Below are positions 8,254-18,610 of a DNA stretch of 64,000 nucleotides, one piece after another. The translations under genes were made by a program, and so were the position numbers. The number at the start of each line of letters is the position of its first letter. Positions within the stretch are counted from its first letter, which is position 1. The notes beneath the pieces are model-generated. The model saw only the letters and a program-made list of their open reading frames with translations. It made no database searches and had not been told where the DNA came from. Source of the DNA: Pseudoflavonifractor sp. Marseille-P3106 (GTDB lineage Bacteria > Bacillota > Clostridia > Oscillospirales > Oscillospiraceae); the NCBI GenBank assembly GCA_900169975.1, contig LT827124.1:1-64000 (forward strand), written 5' to 3'.

Positions 8254-9501
8254 TCAGCGCACCTGGCCGGAGCCGTAGACCACGTACTTGGTGGAGGTGA
8301 GCTCCTCCAGCCCCATGGGGCCCCGGGCGTGGAGCTTCTGGGTGGAGATGCCGATCTCGGCTCCCAACCCAAACTCAAAGCCGTCGGTGAAGCGGGTGGA
8401 GGCGTTGACGTACACCGCCGCCGCGTCCACCGTATCCAGGAAGTGCTGGGCAGCCGTGTAGTTTTCGGTGACGATGGCCTCAGAGTGGCCGGTGGAGTGG
8501 ACCGCGATGAAATCCACCGCCTCGTCCAGCCCGGAGACCACCTTGGCCGCCAGCTGGTAGTCCCCGTACTCGGTGTCCCAGTCCTCGGCAGTGGCAGGAA
8601 CCACACCCTCGCCCAGGATCTCCCGAACCTCCGGTCCGCCGTGGATGGTGACATTCTTGGTCTTGAGATAGGCCCAGGCCATGGGTAAAAAGTCGGCGGC
8701 TACCGCCCGGTCAATGAGCACGCACTCGGCGGCGTTGCACACAGAGGGGCGGGAGCATTTGGCGTTGAAGAGGATGCGGGCGGCCATGTCCAGGTCGGCG
8801 TCCCGGTGGACATAAATATGGCACACGCCCTCGCCCGTGCGGATGACGGGCACATGGGCGTTGGCCGCCACCGAGCGGATGAGCCCCGCCCCGCCCCGGG
8901 GGATGAGCACGTCCAGGTACCCGGTCAGATCCATCATCTCCTGGGCGCTCTGCCGGCTGGTGTCCTCCACCAGCGCCACGCAGTCCCGGGACAGGCCCGT
9001 ACCCTCCAGGGCGTCACGGAGGATCCCGATGACAGCTTTGTTGGAGCGAAAGGCCTCCCTGCCCCCCCGGAGGAGGGCGGCGTTGCCCGACTTCAGGCAG
9101 AGAACAGCGGCATCCACGGTAACGTTGGGCCGGGCTTCGTAAATGATGCCCACCACACCCAGCGGTACCCGGCGCTGCTCGATCTTCAGGCCGTTGGGGC
9201 GCAGAGTGGTCTTGACCACCTGACCCACCGGGTCGGGCAGTGCGGCCACCTGCCGCACCCCCTCGGCGATCCCGTCGATGCGGGCATCGTCCAGCGCCAG
9301 CCGGTCCAGGAGCGCCGGACGCATCCCGGCGGCCCGGGCGGCCTCCAGATCCTGGGCGTTGGCGTTCAGCCATTCCTCTCTGCGCCCTGTCAGGGCGTCG
9401 GCAATGGCGGCCAGCGCGGCATTTTTTTCGGCCATGGAGGCGCCTGCCAGACGCCGGGCGGCGTGGCGGGCGGCAAGGCCCTGGGTTTCCAAAAGGGTCA
9501 T
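8254..9501 (-). CDS. proA: Gamma-glutamyl phosphate reductase
   Basis: Second step of proline synthesis: NADPH-dependent reduction of gamma-glutamyl phosphate to glutamate-5-semialdehyde. The 415-residue length is standard. The aldehyde-dehydrogenase-like fold shows IIYEARPNVTVDA, an IPRGG segment and the catalytic Cys255 in SVCNAAE. It lies 69 bp downstream of proB on the same strand, the usual order for a proBA operon, and runs into a shared terminator. Confidence 0.97.
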   Translation of the reverse strand: MTLLETQGLAARHAARRLAGASMAEKNAALAAIADALTGRREEWLNANAQDLEAARAAGMRPALLDRLALDDARIDGIAEGVRQVAALPDPVGQVVKTTLRPNGLKIEQRRVPLGVVGIIYEARPNVTVDAAVLCLKSGNAALLRGGREAFRSNKAVIGILRDALEGTGLSRDCVALVEDTSRQSAQEMMDLTGYLDVLIPRGGAGLIRSVAANAHVPVIRTGEGVCHIYVHRDADLDMAARILFNAKCSRPSVCNAAECVLIDRAVAADFLPMAWAYLKTKNVTIHGGPEVREILGEGVVPATAEDWDTEYGDYQLAAKVVSGLDEAVDFIAVHSTGHSEAIVTENYTAAQHFLDTVDAAAVYVNASTRFTDGFEFGLGAEIGISTQKLHARGPMGLEELTSTKYVVYGSGQVR

Positions 9502-9570
9502 AAAGACGCACTCCCTTCCTGCATTCCATCCAGAATAAACGTATGTAAAAAGGTTTTGCGGGACAGGATG

Positions 9571-10392
9571 TTATTGAGCCCCGCCGCGCGCCGGCGCAGG
9601 GTGTTTCGCCGAAAACCGCGTCCCCACATCTTTTCCCTCTACGATATCGTAGAGGTCGTCCGGATGCTCGGAGTTGGCGATGACCATGTCGATGCCGTGG
9701 GACATGGCCCGGCGTGCGGCGGTGAGTTTGGTGTGCATACCCCCGGTCCCCCACTGGGTGCCGCCCTCTCCGGCCAGAGCTTCGATCTCCGGAGTGATGG
9801 CCTCCACCCGATGGAGGAGTTTGGCGTCCGGGTGCTTGTGGGGATCGGCGTCATAGAGCCCGTCGATGTCGCTGAGGAGCACCAGAAGGTCGGCCCCGCA
9901 CAGTCCCGCCACAATGGCGGAGAGGGTGTCGTTATCGCCCAGCACCTTTTTTTGCCCGGTCTCAATTTCAGTGGAGGAGACCGAGTCGTTCTCGTTCACC
10001 ACCGGGATGCAGCCCAGCTCCAGCAGGGCCGTGAAGGTGCCGGAGAGGTGCTCGGCCCGGACGGGGTGATCCACATCCTCGTCGGTGAGAAGGATCTGGG
10101 CCACCGTCTGGCCATATTCGCCGAAAAACTTGTCGTAGAGGTGCATGATCTCGCACTGCCCCACGGCGGCTGCGGCCTGCTTCCGGCGCAGCTCGGAGGG
10201 CCGCTCCTTCATGCCCAGCTTCCCCGCGCCGATGCCGATGGCGCCGGAGGAGACCAAAATCACCTCGTGCCCCATATTTTTCAGGTCGGACAGCACCCGG
10301 GCCAGGCCGTCCATCCGCCGCAGATTGGCCCCGCCGCCGGGGCGCAAGAGGGTAGAAGTACCCACCTTGACCACGATCCGCTGTGACTCCAT
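9571..10392 (-). CDS. proB: Glutamate 5-kinase
   Basis: First and normally feedback-controlled step of proline synthesis: ATP-dependent phosphorylation of glutamate. The 273-residue protein is an amino-acid kinase with VVKVGTSTL at the N-terminus, VSSGAIGIG, a VNENDSV substrate loop and LLSDIDGLYDADP. It lacks the C-terminal PUA domain of the E. coli enzyme, as many short ProB proteins do. The start at 10392 is set by GAGGAGG 8 bp ahead; an in-frame ATG further upstream has no ribosome site. Confidence 0.96.
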   Translation of the reverse strand: MESQRIVVKVGTSTLLRPGGGANLRRMDGLARVLSDLKNMGHEVILVSSGAIGIGAGKLGMKERPSELRRKQAAAAVGQCEIMHLYDKFFGEYGQTVAQILLTDEDVDHPVRAEHLSGTFTALLELGCIPVVNENDSVSSTEIETGQKKVLGDNDTLSAIVAGLCGADLLVLLSDIDGLYDADPHKHPDAKLLHRVEAITPEIEALAGEGGTQWGTGGMHTKLTAARRAMSHGIDMVIANSEHPDDLYDIVEGKDVGTRFSAKHPAPARGGAQ

Positions 10393-10420
10393 CGCAACCG
10401 CCTCCTCTTTCTCTCGGCTC

Positions 10421-10448
10421 ATCATAGCACATTTTTTTCCGGAAACAA
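10421..10448 (-). promoter_or_regulatory. Probable promoter of proBA
   Basis: On the minus strand, TTGTTT (10443-10448), 16 bp, TATGAT (10421-10426), 29 bp before the proB start. No T-box-like leader is present. Confidence 0.55.
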
Positions 10449-10571
10449 AGAGACTGTTAAAAGGCAAACTATTATTTTGGGAAAATCTTACGAAAATGAA
10501 AGAAAAAATAAGACATTTTTGCCTAAGGAAAAGAAAACTGGCTGGTTTTTCCCGTTTTAACCTAATTTCGG

Positions 10572-10600
10572 TTGAAATCATCCGACAAATGGGGTACAAT
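10572..10600 (+). promoter_or_regulatory. Promoter of the trmL-glycolysis group
   Basis: TTGAAA (10572-10577), 17 bp, TACAAT (10595-10600), 30 bp before the trmL start. With only 17 bp between trmL and pgk, this promoter may drive glycolytic genes as well. Confidence 0.7.
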
Positions 10601-10630
10601 AACCCCTGCGAGAAATGGGGGTGTGTTTTT

Positions 10631-11131
10631 GTGCTCAATATTGTGTTGGTAGAGCCGGAAATCCCCCAAAACACGGGGAATATCGCCCGCACCTGTGCAG
10701 CCACCGGCGCAAGGCTCCATCTGGTGGAACCGCTGGGCTTCGACATCAGCGAAAAAGCGGTGCGCCGGGCGGGGCTGGATTACTGGCATCTGGTGGATCT
10801 GCGGGTCCACCACAGTCTGGAGGACCTGTTTTCCCAGTGTCGGCCGGAGGATCTCTGGCTGGCCACCGCAAAAGCGCCCCGGAGCTATACGGATCCAACC
10901 GTGACCTTTCGGGATGGCTGCTGGCTCTTTTTCGGCAAGGAGACCGCCGGACTCCCCGAGAAATTCCGGCAGACCTACGCCCAGCGCTGCATTCGTATTC
11001 CCATCCGGGCGGAGGCCCGGTGCCTGAACCTGTCCAATTCTGTTGCCATCCTGGCCTATGAGGTCCTGCGCCAGACCGGTTTTCCCGGCCTGACCGCTGA
11101 GGGAGCGATGGCACATCCATCCACCATCTGA
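10631..11131 (+). CDS. trmL: tRNA (cytidine/uridine-34 2'-O)-methyltransferase
   Basis: A SPOUT-fold methyltransferase that modifies the wobble base of tRNA-Leu in E. coli. The 166-residue product begins LNIVLVEPEIPQNTGNI and carries the SAM-knot motifs FFGKETAGLP and RCLNLSNSVAI, diagnostic of TrmL. The GTG at 10631 is used because the family starts at this methionine; the frame is open far upstream but without homology. It is 17 bp ahead of pgk, so probably co-transcribed. Confidence 0.93.
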   Translation: MLNIVLVEPEIPQNTGNIARTCAATGARLHLVEPLGFDISEKAVRRAGLDYWHLVDLRVHHSLEDLFSQCRPEDLWLATAKAPRSYTDPTVTFRDGCWLFFGKETAGLPEKFRQTYAQRCIRIPIRAEARCLNLSNSVAILAYEVLRQTGFPGLTAEGAMAHPSTI

Positions 11132-11148
11132 AATAGGAGGTCAAAGGC

Positions 11149-12342
11149 ATGAACTACAACAAGAAAACCGTGAAAGATGTGGACGTAAAGGGGAAGAAAG
11201 TCCTCCTCCGCTGCGACTTCAACGTGCCCCAGGACAAGGCCACCGGCGCCATCACCGACGAAAAGCGCATCGTGGCCGCACTGCCCACCATTGAATACCT
11301 TCTGGACCAGGGAGCGGCCGTGATCGCCTGCTCTCACCTGGGCAAGCCCAAGGATGGACCTGATCCCAAACTGAGCCTGGCCCCCGTGGCAAAGCGCCTG
11401 AGCGAACTGCTGGGCAAGCCGGTGACCATGGCTGCCGACGTGGTGGGTCCAGATGCCGCTGCCAAGGCCGCGGCCCTCAGGCCCGGCGAGATCCTGCTTC
11501 TGGAGAACACCCGCTTTGAAAAGGGCGAGACCAAGAACGATCCGGAGCTGGCCAAGAGGATGGCCGCCATGGCTGACCTCTATGTCTCAGACGCTTTCGG
11601 CGCCGTCCACCGCGCCCACGCCTCCACCGCCGGAGTGGCCGCATATCTGCCTGCCGTGTCCGGTTTTTTGATCCAGAAGGAGCTGGAGATCATCGGCGGC
11701 GCACTGGCCAGTCCCAAGCGTCCGCTGGTGGCCATTCTGGGCGGGAGCAAGGTCTCCTCCAAGATCGGCGTCATCAACAATCTTCTGGAGATCGCCGACA
11801 CCATCATCATCGGCGGCGGCATGGCATACACCTTCTCCGCCGCTCAGGGCGGCAAGGTGGGCGACAGCCTGCTGGAGGCCGACTGGGAGGACTACTCCAG
11901 AGAGATGGTGGCCAAGGCGGCCGCCAAGGGCGTGAAGCTGCTGCTGCCGGTGGATACCGTGGCGGCCGATGCCTTTGCCCCCGACGCCGCCCGCCAGGTG
12001 GTGCCTGCCGGGGAGATCCCCGACGGCTGGCAGGGCCTGGACATCGGGCCCGAGACGGTGAAGCTCTACTGCGACGCGGTGAAGGACGCGGGAACCGTCA
12101 TCTGGAACGGCCCCATGGGCGTGTTTGAATTCCCCGCCTTTGCCAAGGGCACAGAGGCCGTGGCCGAGGCCCTCAGCAAGACTTCCGCCATCACCATCAT
12201 TGGCGGCGGTGATTCCGCGGCCGCTGTGCAGCAGCTGGGCTATGCCGGCAAGATGACCCACATCTCCACCGGCGGCGGCGCTTCCCTGGAATTTATGGAG
12301 GGGAAAGAGCTCCCCGGCGTGGCTTGCCTGCTGGACAAATAA
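11149..12342 (+). CDS. pgk: Phosphoglycerate kinase
   Basis: Converts 1,3-bisphosphoglycerate and ADP to 3-phosphoglycerate and ATP. The 397-residue length is typical. Visible are the substrate loop LRCDFNVP (about 20-27), the basic patch around HLGKPK, the [11 protein letters not shown] segment, [11 protein letters not shown], the hinge WNGPMGVFE and the C-terminal [16 protein letters not shown] precedes the ATG. First of four consecutive lower-glycolysis genes; no gapA is adjacent in this window. Confidence 0.98.
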   Translation: MNYNKKTVKDVDVKGKKVLLRCDFNVPQDKATGAITDEKRIVAALPTIEYLLDQGAAVIACSHLGKPKDGPDPKLSLAPVAKRLSELLGKPVTMAADVVGPDAAAKAAALRPGEILLLENTRFEKGETKNDPELAKRMAAMADLYVSDAFGAVHRAHASTAGVAAYLPAVSGFLIQKELEIIGGALASPKRPLVAILGGSKVSSKIGVINNLLEIADTIIIGGGMAYTFSAAQGGKVGDSLLEADWEDYSREMVAKAAAKGVKLLLPVDTVAADAFAPDAARQVVPAGEIPDGWQGLDIGPETVKLYCDAVKDAGTVIWNGPMGVFEFPAFAKGTEAVAEALSKTSAITIIGGGDSAAAVQQLGYAGKMTHISTGGGASLEFMEGKELPGVACLLDK

Positions 12343-12484
12343 AGTGTCCCCGGTCGGGTCCGCCCGGCATTCCATACCCCTCCGCAGATGCGGCCCACGG
12401 GAAACCGCGGGCCGGGTCTGCGCAGCTCACCGAAATTCGGGGGTGGTACCCCCATTGATTATAGATATGTGAGGAGCCAGATTC

Positions 12485-13258
12485 ATGAATAGAAGATATC
12501 GCAAGACGATCATCGCAGGAAACTGGAAGATGAACAAGACGCTCTCCGAGACCCGGATTTTCGCCGACGAACTCAAGAGCCTGATGGGTCGGCCGAAGTG
12601 GTGCGAAGTGGTGCTGTGCGTGCCCTATGTCAACATCCAGGCCGCCACCCGCCTGTTCAAGGACTGCCGGGTGTCCATCGGCGCGGAGAACTGCCACTAC
12701 GAGTCCTCCGGCGCCTACACCGGGGAGGTCTCCGCCGAGATGCTCAAGGAGCTGGGCGTGAAATATGTGGTCATCGGCCATTCCGAGCGCCGCCAGTACT
12801 ACAACGAGACCGACTTTACCGTCAACAAGAAGGTCCACGCGGCACTGGAGGCCGGCCTGCGGCCCATCGTTTGCGTGGGAGAGAGTCTGGAGCAGCGGGA
12901 ACTGGGCGTGACGCTGGAGCTCATCACCTATCAGGTCAAGTGCGCGCTGTCCAGGGTCCCCGCCGAGAAGATGCGCCATGTGGTCTTTGCCTATGAGCCC
13001 ATCTGGGCCATCGGCACCGGAAAGACCGCCACCGCTCAGGAGGCGGGCGAGGTCTGTGAGACCATCCGCACCGTCATCCGCAAGCTTTACGGCGCCCGGG
13101 TGGCCCGGGCCGTCACCGTCCAGTACGGCGGCTCCATGAATCCCAAGAACGCCCAGGAACTGCTGGCCCAGCCCGATGTGGACGGCGGCCTCATCGGCGG
13201 CGCCTCTTTGAAGCCCGACCAGTTTGTGGAGATCATCAACGCAGCCAACCAGGAATGA
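12485..13258 (+). CDS. tpiA: Triose-phosphate isomerase
   Basis: Interconverts dihydroxyacetone phosphate and glyceraldehyde 3-phosphate. A 257-residue TIM barrel with GNWKMNK at the start (Lys15), His99 in IGHSERR, Glu171 in AYEPIWAIGTGK and the phosphate-binding YGGSM and GLIGGASL loops. The 142-bp gap from pgk is GC-rich and contains a small GGGGGT/ACCCCC hairpin near 12440 but no terminator, so read-through from pgk is likely. Confidence 0.98.
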   Translation: MNRRYRKTIIAGNWKMNKTLSETRIFADELKSLMGRPKWCEVVLCVPYVNIQAATRLFKDCRVSIGAENCHYESSGAYTGEVSAEMLKELGVKYVVIGHSERRQYYNETDFTVNKKVHAALEAGLRPIVCVGESLEQRELGVTLELITYQVKCALSRVPAEKMRHVVFAYEPIWAIGTGKTATAQEAGEVCETIRTVIRKLYGARVARAVTVQYGGSMNPKNAQELLAQPDVDGGLIGGASLKPDQFVEIINAANQE

Positions 13259-13324
13259 CCGGGAGAACTGCGGCAGGGGGATGTTTTCCCCTTTCCGACG
13301 ACTTGATTAGATTCGAGGTTCTTT

Positions 13325-14839
13325 ATGAGTAAAACACCGACCACTCTCATCATTATGGACGGCTTCGGCCTTCGGGACGAGACTGCGGGCAATGCGGTGG
13401 CCAACGCCCGCAAGAGCGTGCTCGACAAAATTTTTGACCAGTGTCCGGGCTGCCGCCTCTCCGCCTCTGGGCTGGACGTGGGCCTGCCCGAGGGGCAGAT
13501 GGGCAACTCCGAGGTGGGGCACACCAACATCGGAGCGGGCCGTGTGGTTTTTCAGGATCTGCCCCGCATCTCGAAATCCATTGCCGACGGAGATTTTTTT
13601 CAAAACGAGGCCTATCTGGATGTGATGCGTGCCTGCAAAGAGGCGGACACCGCCCTTCACGTCTTTGGGCTGCTGTCCGACGGCGGCGTCCACAGCCACA
13701 ATACCCACATCTATGCGCTGCTGAAGCTGGCGAAGGAGCAGGGACTCAGCCAGGTCTGGGTCCACGCTTTCCTGGACGGCCGGGATGTCCCTCCCGCCTC
13801 GGGCAAGGGCTATGTGGAGGAACTGGCCGCCCGGTGCGCCGAACTCGGCGTGGGGCAGATCGCCACGGTCTCCGGCCGGTATTATGCCATGGATCGGGAC
13901 AAGCGCTGGGACCGGGTGCAGCTGGCCTATGACGCCATCGCCGACGCCAAGGGGATTCCCGCTGCCGACCCCGCGGCGGCGGTGCAGGCCTCCTACGATC
14001 AGGAGGTCACCGACGAGTTTGTGCGCCCCGTGGTAGTGGGGGATTACCCCGGCGTGGGGGAGGGGGACGGCATCGTCTTTATGAACTTCCGGCCCGATCG
14101 GGCCCGGGAGATCACCCGCTGCTTTGTGGACCCCGCCTTCCAGGAGGTACAGCGTGCCTACCGGCCGGTGCGGTTTGTCTGCACCACCGAATATGACGCC
14201 TCCATGCCCAACGTGTCCGTGGCCTTCCCCCACCGGAAGCTGACCAATGTGTTCGGGGAGTATATCAGCTCCCTGGGCCTGACCCAGCTGCGCATCGCCG
14301 AGACCGAGAAGTACGCCCATGTGACCTTCTTCTTCAACGGCGGGCAGGAGACCGTGTTCCCGGGAGAGGATCGGGTCCTCATCCCGTCCCCCAAGGTGCC
14401 CACCTATGACCTGAAGCCCGACATGAGCGCCCGGGAGGTGGCCGCCGAGGCGGTGAAGCGTATCGAGAGCGGGGAGTACGACGTCATTATCCTGAACTTT
14501 GCCAACTGTGACATGGTGGGCCACACCGGGGTCTACGAGGCCGCCCGTCTGGCGGTGGAGACGGTGGACGAGTGTGTGGGGAAGGTCGTGGAGGCCACCG
14601 CCAGGATGGGGGGCATCTCCCTCATCACCGCCGACCACGGCAACGCCGAGCGGATGCTGGAGGACGACGGAGTCACTCCCTATACCGCCCACACCACCAA
14701 CCTGGTGCCCTTCTATCTCGTGGGCGTCAATGTCCAGCTCCGGGACGGACGCCTGTGCGACATCGCCCCCACCATGCTGGATCTGATGGGCCTGGAAAAG
14801 CCCCGGGAGATGGACGGGGCGAGCCTGATCGTCTCTTAA
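13325..14839 (+). CDS. gpmI: 2,3-bisphosphoglycerate-independent phosphoglycerate mutase
   Basis: Interconverts 3- and 2-phosphoglycerate by an Mn2+-dependent phosphoserine mechanism. The 504-residue protein has an alkaline-phosphatase-like fold with MDGFGLR near the start, nucleophile Ser62 in MGNSEVGH, FLDGRDVPP, the substrate loop FMNFRPDRAREI and metal ligands in NFANCDMVGHTG and TADHGNAE. The start codon lies 66 bp after tpiA. Confidence 0.98.
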   Translation: MSKTPTTLIIMDGFGLRDETAGNAVANARKSVLDKIFDQCPGCRLSASGLDVGLPEGQMGNSEVGHTNIGAGRVVFQDLPRISKSIADGDFFQNEAYLDVMRACKEADTALHVFGLLSDGGVHSHNTHIYALLKLAKEQGLSQVWVHAFLDGRDVPPASGKGYVEELAARCAELGVGQIATVSGRYYAMDRDKRWDRVQLAYDAIADAKGIPAADPAAAVQASYDQEVTDEFVRPVVVGDYPGVGEGDGIVFMNFRPDRAREITRCFVDPAFQEVQRAYRPVRFVCTTEYDASMPNVSVAFPHRKLTNVFGEYISSLGLTQLRIAETEKYAHVTFFFNGGQETVFPGEDRVLIPSPKVPTYDLKPDMSAREVAAEAVKRIESGEYDVIILNFANCDMVGHTGVYEAARLAVETVDECVGKVVEATARMGGISLITADHGNAERMLEDDGVTPYTAHTTNLVPFYLVGVNVQLRDGRLCDIAPTMLDLMGLEKPREMDGASLIVS

Positions 14840-14930
14840 AGACCGTGTGTTCGGGCGGGTTTCCCCGCTCTGACCAATTCCCGCGGCCCGGGCATGGGCT
14901 GTCCCGCACCCGACGCCGCACGACCGCTGA

Positions 14931-16274
<1,344 letters not shown>

Positions 16275-16285
16275 AAAAGGGTACA

Positions 16286-16320
16286 AAAAAGACCCGGCCG
16301 CTCAGCGGCCGGGTCTTTTT
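16286..16320. terminator. Bidirectional terminator between eno and nadE
   Basis: Complementary arms GACCCGGCCG (16291-16300) and CGGCCGGGTC (16306-16315), with an A run before and five T after. It fits both convergent genes. Confidence 0.9.
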
Positions 16321-16333
16321 GCTCTGTTTTGGA

Positions 16334-18297
16334 TCACAGTTGGGCCAGCTCGTCCAGCCACAGGGCGGCCACGGCGTCGCTGGGCATCCGCCAGTCTCCC
16401 CGGGGAGAGAGGGTCACGGAGCCGACCTTGGGGCCGTCCGGGAGGCAGGAGCGCTTGAACTGCTGGGAAAAAAAGCGGCGGTAAAAGTTGTTCAGCCACT
16501 TGAGCAGGGTGGCGCGGTCGTAGCTCCGGCCGAAGGCGTACTCCGTCAGCCGCAGTACCTTCCGGGGGGAGAAACCCCAGCGGACGGCGTAGTAGAGGAA
16601 AAAGTCGTGGAGCTCGTAAGGGCCGACGATGTCCTCGGTCTTCTGGGCGATCTTCCCCTCAATGGCGGGGAGCAGCTCTGGGGAGACCGGAGTGTCCAGG
16701 ATATCGGTGAGAACGGCGGAGAGGGCCTCGTCCTCCTCGGCCTTGTCCCCGGCCACGAAGCGCACCAGATGGCGTACCAGCGTCTTGGGGATGGAGGCGT
16801 TCACTCCATACATGGACATGTGGTCGCCGTTGTAGGTGGCCCAGCCCAGGGCCAGCTCGGAGAGGTCGCCTGTGCCCACCACCAGGCCGCCGGTCTGGTT
16901 GGCGATGTCCATGAGCACCTGGGTTCGTTCCCGGGCCTGGCCGTTTTCAAAGGTGACATCGTGGTTTTCCATGGACTGGCCGATGTCCTTGAAGTGCTGG
17001 CGCACCGCCTCCCCGATGTCCACCCGCTTCAGGGTGGCCCCCAGCCGGGAGGCCAGTTCGACGGCGTTGTCCCGGGTGCGGTCGGTGGTGCCGAAGCAGG
17101 GCATGGTGACGGCGATGATGTCACCGGCGGGCCGGTCCAGCAGCTTCATGGCGACCCCGGTGATGAGAATGGCCAGGGTGGAGTCCAGTCCGCCGGACAG
17201 ACCCACCACGGCGGTCTTGGCCCCCGTGTGTTCCAGCCGCTGCTTCAGGCCCAGGGCGGCGATGCGCAGGATCTCGTCGCAGCGCTCGGCCCGGTCCCCG
17301 GCGTCGGAGGGGACAAAGGGGGTGGTGGAGATGGGGCGGGTGCCCCGGCGTCGGAGGGGACAAAGGGGGTGGTGGAGATGGGGCGGGTGAGAGCGGTGGT
17401 GGCGGGTTCCAAATTGAAATAGGAGCGCCAGACCTCCTCCTCGGGAGCGGTGAAGGTGTTCATGCGGCGGCGCTCATAGACCAGCTTGTCCACGTCGATC
17501 TCGCTGACGGTGAGGCCCGTGGAAAAGCGCCGCTGGGCCAGGAGGGTTCCGTTTTCCGCAATGAGATCGTGACCGGCAAACACCATGTCGGTGGAGGATT
17601 CCCCCTCCCCGGCGTCGGCGTAGACATAGCCGCACACCAGCCGGGCCGATTGGCCCGTTACCAGTTGGCGGCGGTACTCGGCCTTGCTCACCACCTCATC
17701 CGAGGCGGACAGGTTCAAAATGACCGTGGCCCCGGCCCGGGCCAGCAGGGAGGAGGGGGCGGCGGGCGCCCACAGATCCTCGCAGATCTCCACGCCCAGC
17801 ACCAGGTTGGGCATGTCCTCGCAGACAAAGAGCCCCCGGCCGCAGAGGGAAACCTCCTGTCCGCACAGGCTCACCATAAAATCTTTGCCCTCTCCGGAGG
17901 CGAACCAGCGCTGCTCGTAAAACTCTCCGTAGTTGGGCAGGTGAGTCTTGGGGACCAGCCCCAGAATCTCTCCTTTGTGTATTACAGCCGCACAATTATA
18001 CAATTTGTGATCCCATTTGCACCGTACCGGCAGGCCCACCGCCGCCACCATGTCCAGATTCCGGGTGGCCTCCAGGATGGTGGCCAGTCCATCCTCGGCG
18101 CCCTGGAGGAGGGTGGGCTGGAAGAACAGGTCGCCGCAGGTGTAGCCGGTGAGGCACAGCTCAGGCAGGCAGAGTACCCGTACACCCTGGTGGGCGGCCT
18201 GACGCATCAGGGTAAAGATCTGTTCGGCGTTATAGCGGCAGTCGGCCACCCTGATTTTGGGCGTACCGGCGGCCACCTTGATGAATCCGTCCCGCAT
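16334..18297 (-). pseudogene. nadE: Glutamine-dependent NAD+ synthetase, frameshifted by a 47-bp tandem duplication
   Basis: NadE makes NAD+ from nicotinate adenine dinucleotide using glutamine. The N-terminal glutaminase (nitrilase) domain is intact to about residue 300, with Glu in PELCLTGY, Lys in LVPKTHLPNYGE and Cys172 in GVEICEDLW. The C-terminal synthetase domain holds the ATP-pyrophosphatase loop [11 protein letters not shown]. An exact 47-bp tandem repeat (17296-17389) between the domains shifts the frame: the N-terminal part runs into a proline-rich tail and stops at 17245, and the synthetase part continues in another frame to 16334. Removing one copy gives a continuous protein of about 638 residues, the normal size. 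The start at 18297 follows AAAGGAGGT. The synthetase half might be made separately, but no ribosome site is evident. Confidence 0.9.
17296..17389. repeat. Perfect 47-bp tandem duplication inside nadE
   Basis: Two identical adjacent copies, 17296-17342 and 17343-17389. The length is not a multiple of three. The copies sit in the linker between the two NadE domains. Confidence 0.97.
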
Positions 18298-18369
18298 GGG
18301 AAAAGACCTCCTTTGTTTGGGCGCAGAGCGCCGCGCCGCAGACTGGCCGCGGCCGATCCATTTGATCCT

Positions 18370-18398
18370 ATTGTACCCCGATTTTCCCGGAAACGCAA
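18370..18398 (-). promoter_or_regulatory. Probable nadE promoter
   Basis: On the minus strand, TTGCGT (18393-18398), 17 bp, TACAAT (18370-18375), about 70 bp before the nadE start. Confidence 0.55.
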
Positions 18399-18421
18399 GA
18401 GAAGAGCCGAACGCGCCAAAG

Positions 18422-18461
18422 CCCCAAAAGCCCCTGACCAAACGGTCAGGGGCTTTTGGGG
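18422..18461. other. Perfect 18-bp-arm hairpin between the ATPase gene and nadE
   Basis: Arms 18422-18439 and 18444-18461 are exactly complementary with a 4-base AAAC loop. There is no T run on either side, so it is not a standard intrinsic terminator. It lies just upstream of the nadE promoter and after the ATPase stop codon. The rest of this 313-bp gap shows no gene. Confidence 0.8.
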
Positions 18462-18610
18462 TGTGTGTTGTCGCGGAGAGTTTGGAGAGGGATGGTTTTG
18501 GGAGGATGTTTTGTGTGTCTTGGGTATTTCCTGTGTCCATGCTTAAGATACCAAACAATTACGGCCAAATTTTAACGGAAGTATGAATAAACTGTAAATA
18601 ACGCAGACGG

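Noticed and set aside
8806-10386. Long plus-strand frame opposite proA/proB
   Set aside because: Covers both well-supported pro genes and the gap between them; sequence is compositionally shadow-like.
10393-10560. T-box or other amino-acid riboswitch ahead of proBA
   Set aside because: The leader is short and AT-rich with no T-box sequence or long structured region.
16334-18297. Reading nadE as two genuine separate genes (amidase and synthetase)
   Set aside because: The break coincides exactly with a perfect 47-bp repeat and one copy restores a normal single protein; no ribosome site precedes the second part.
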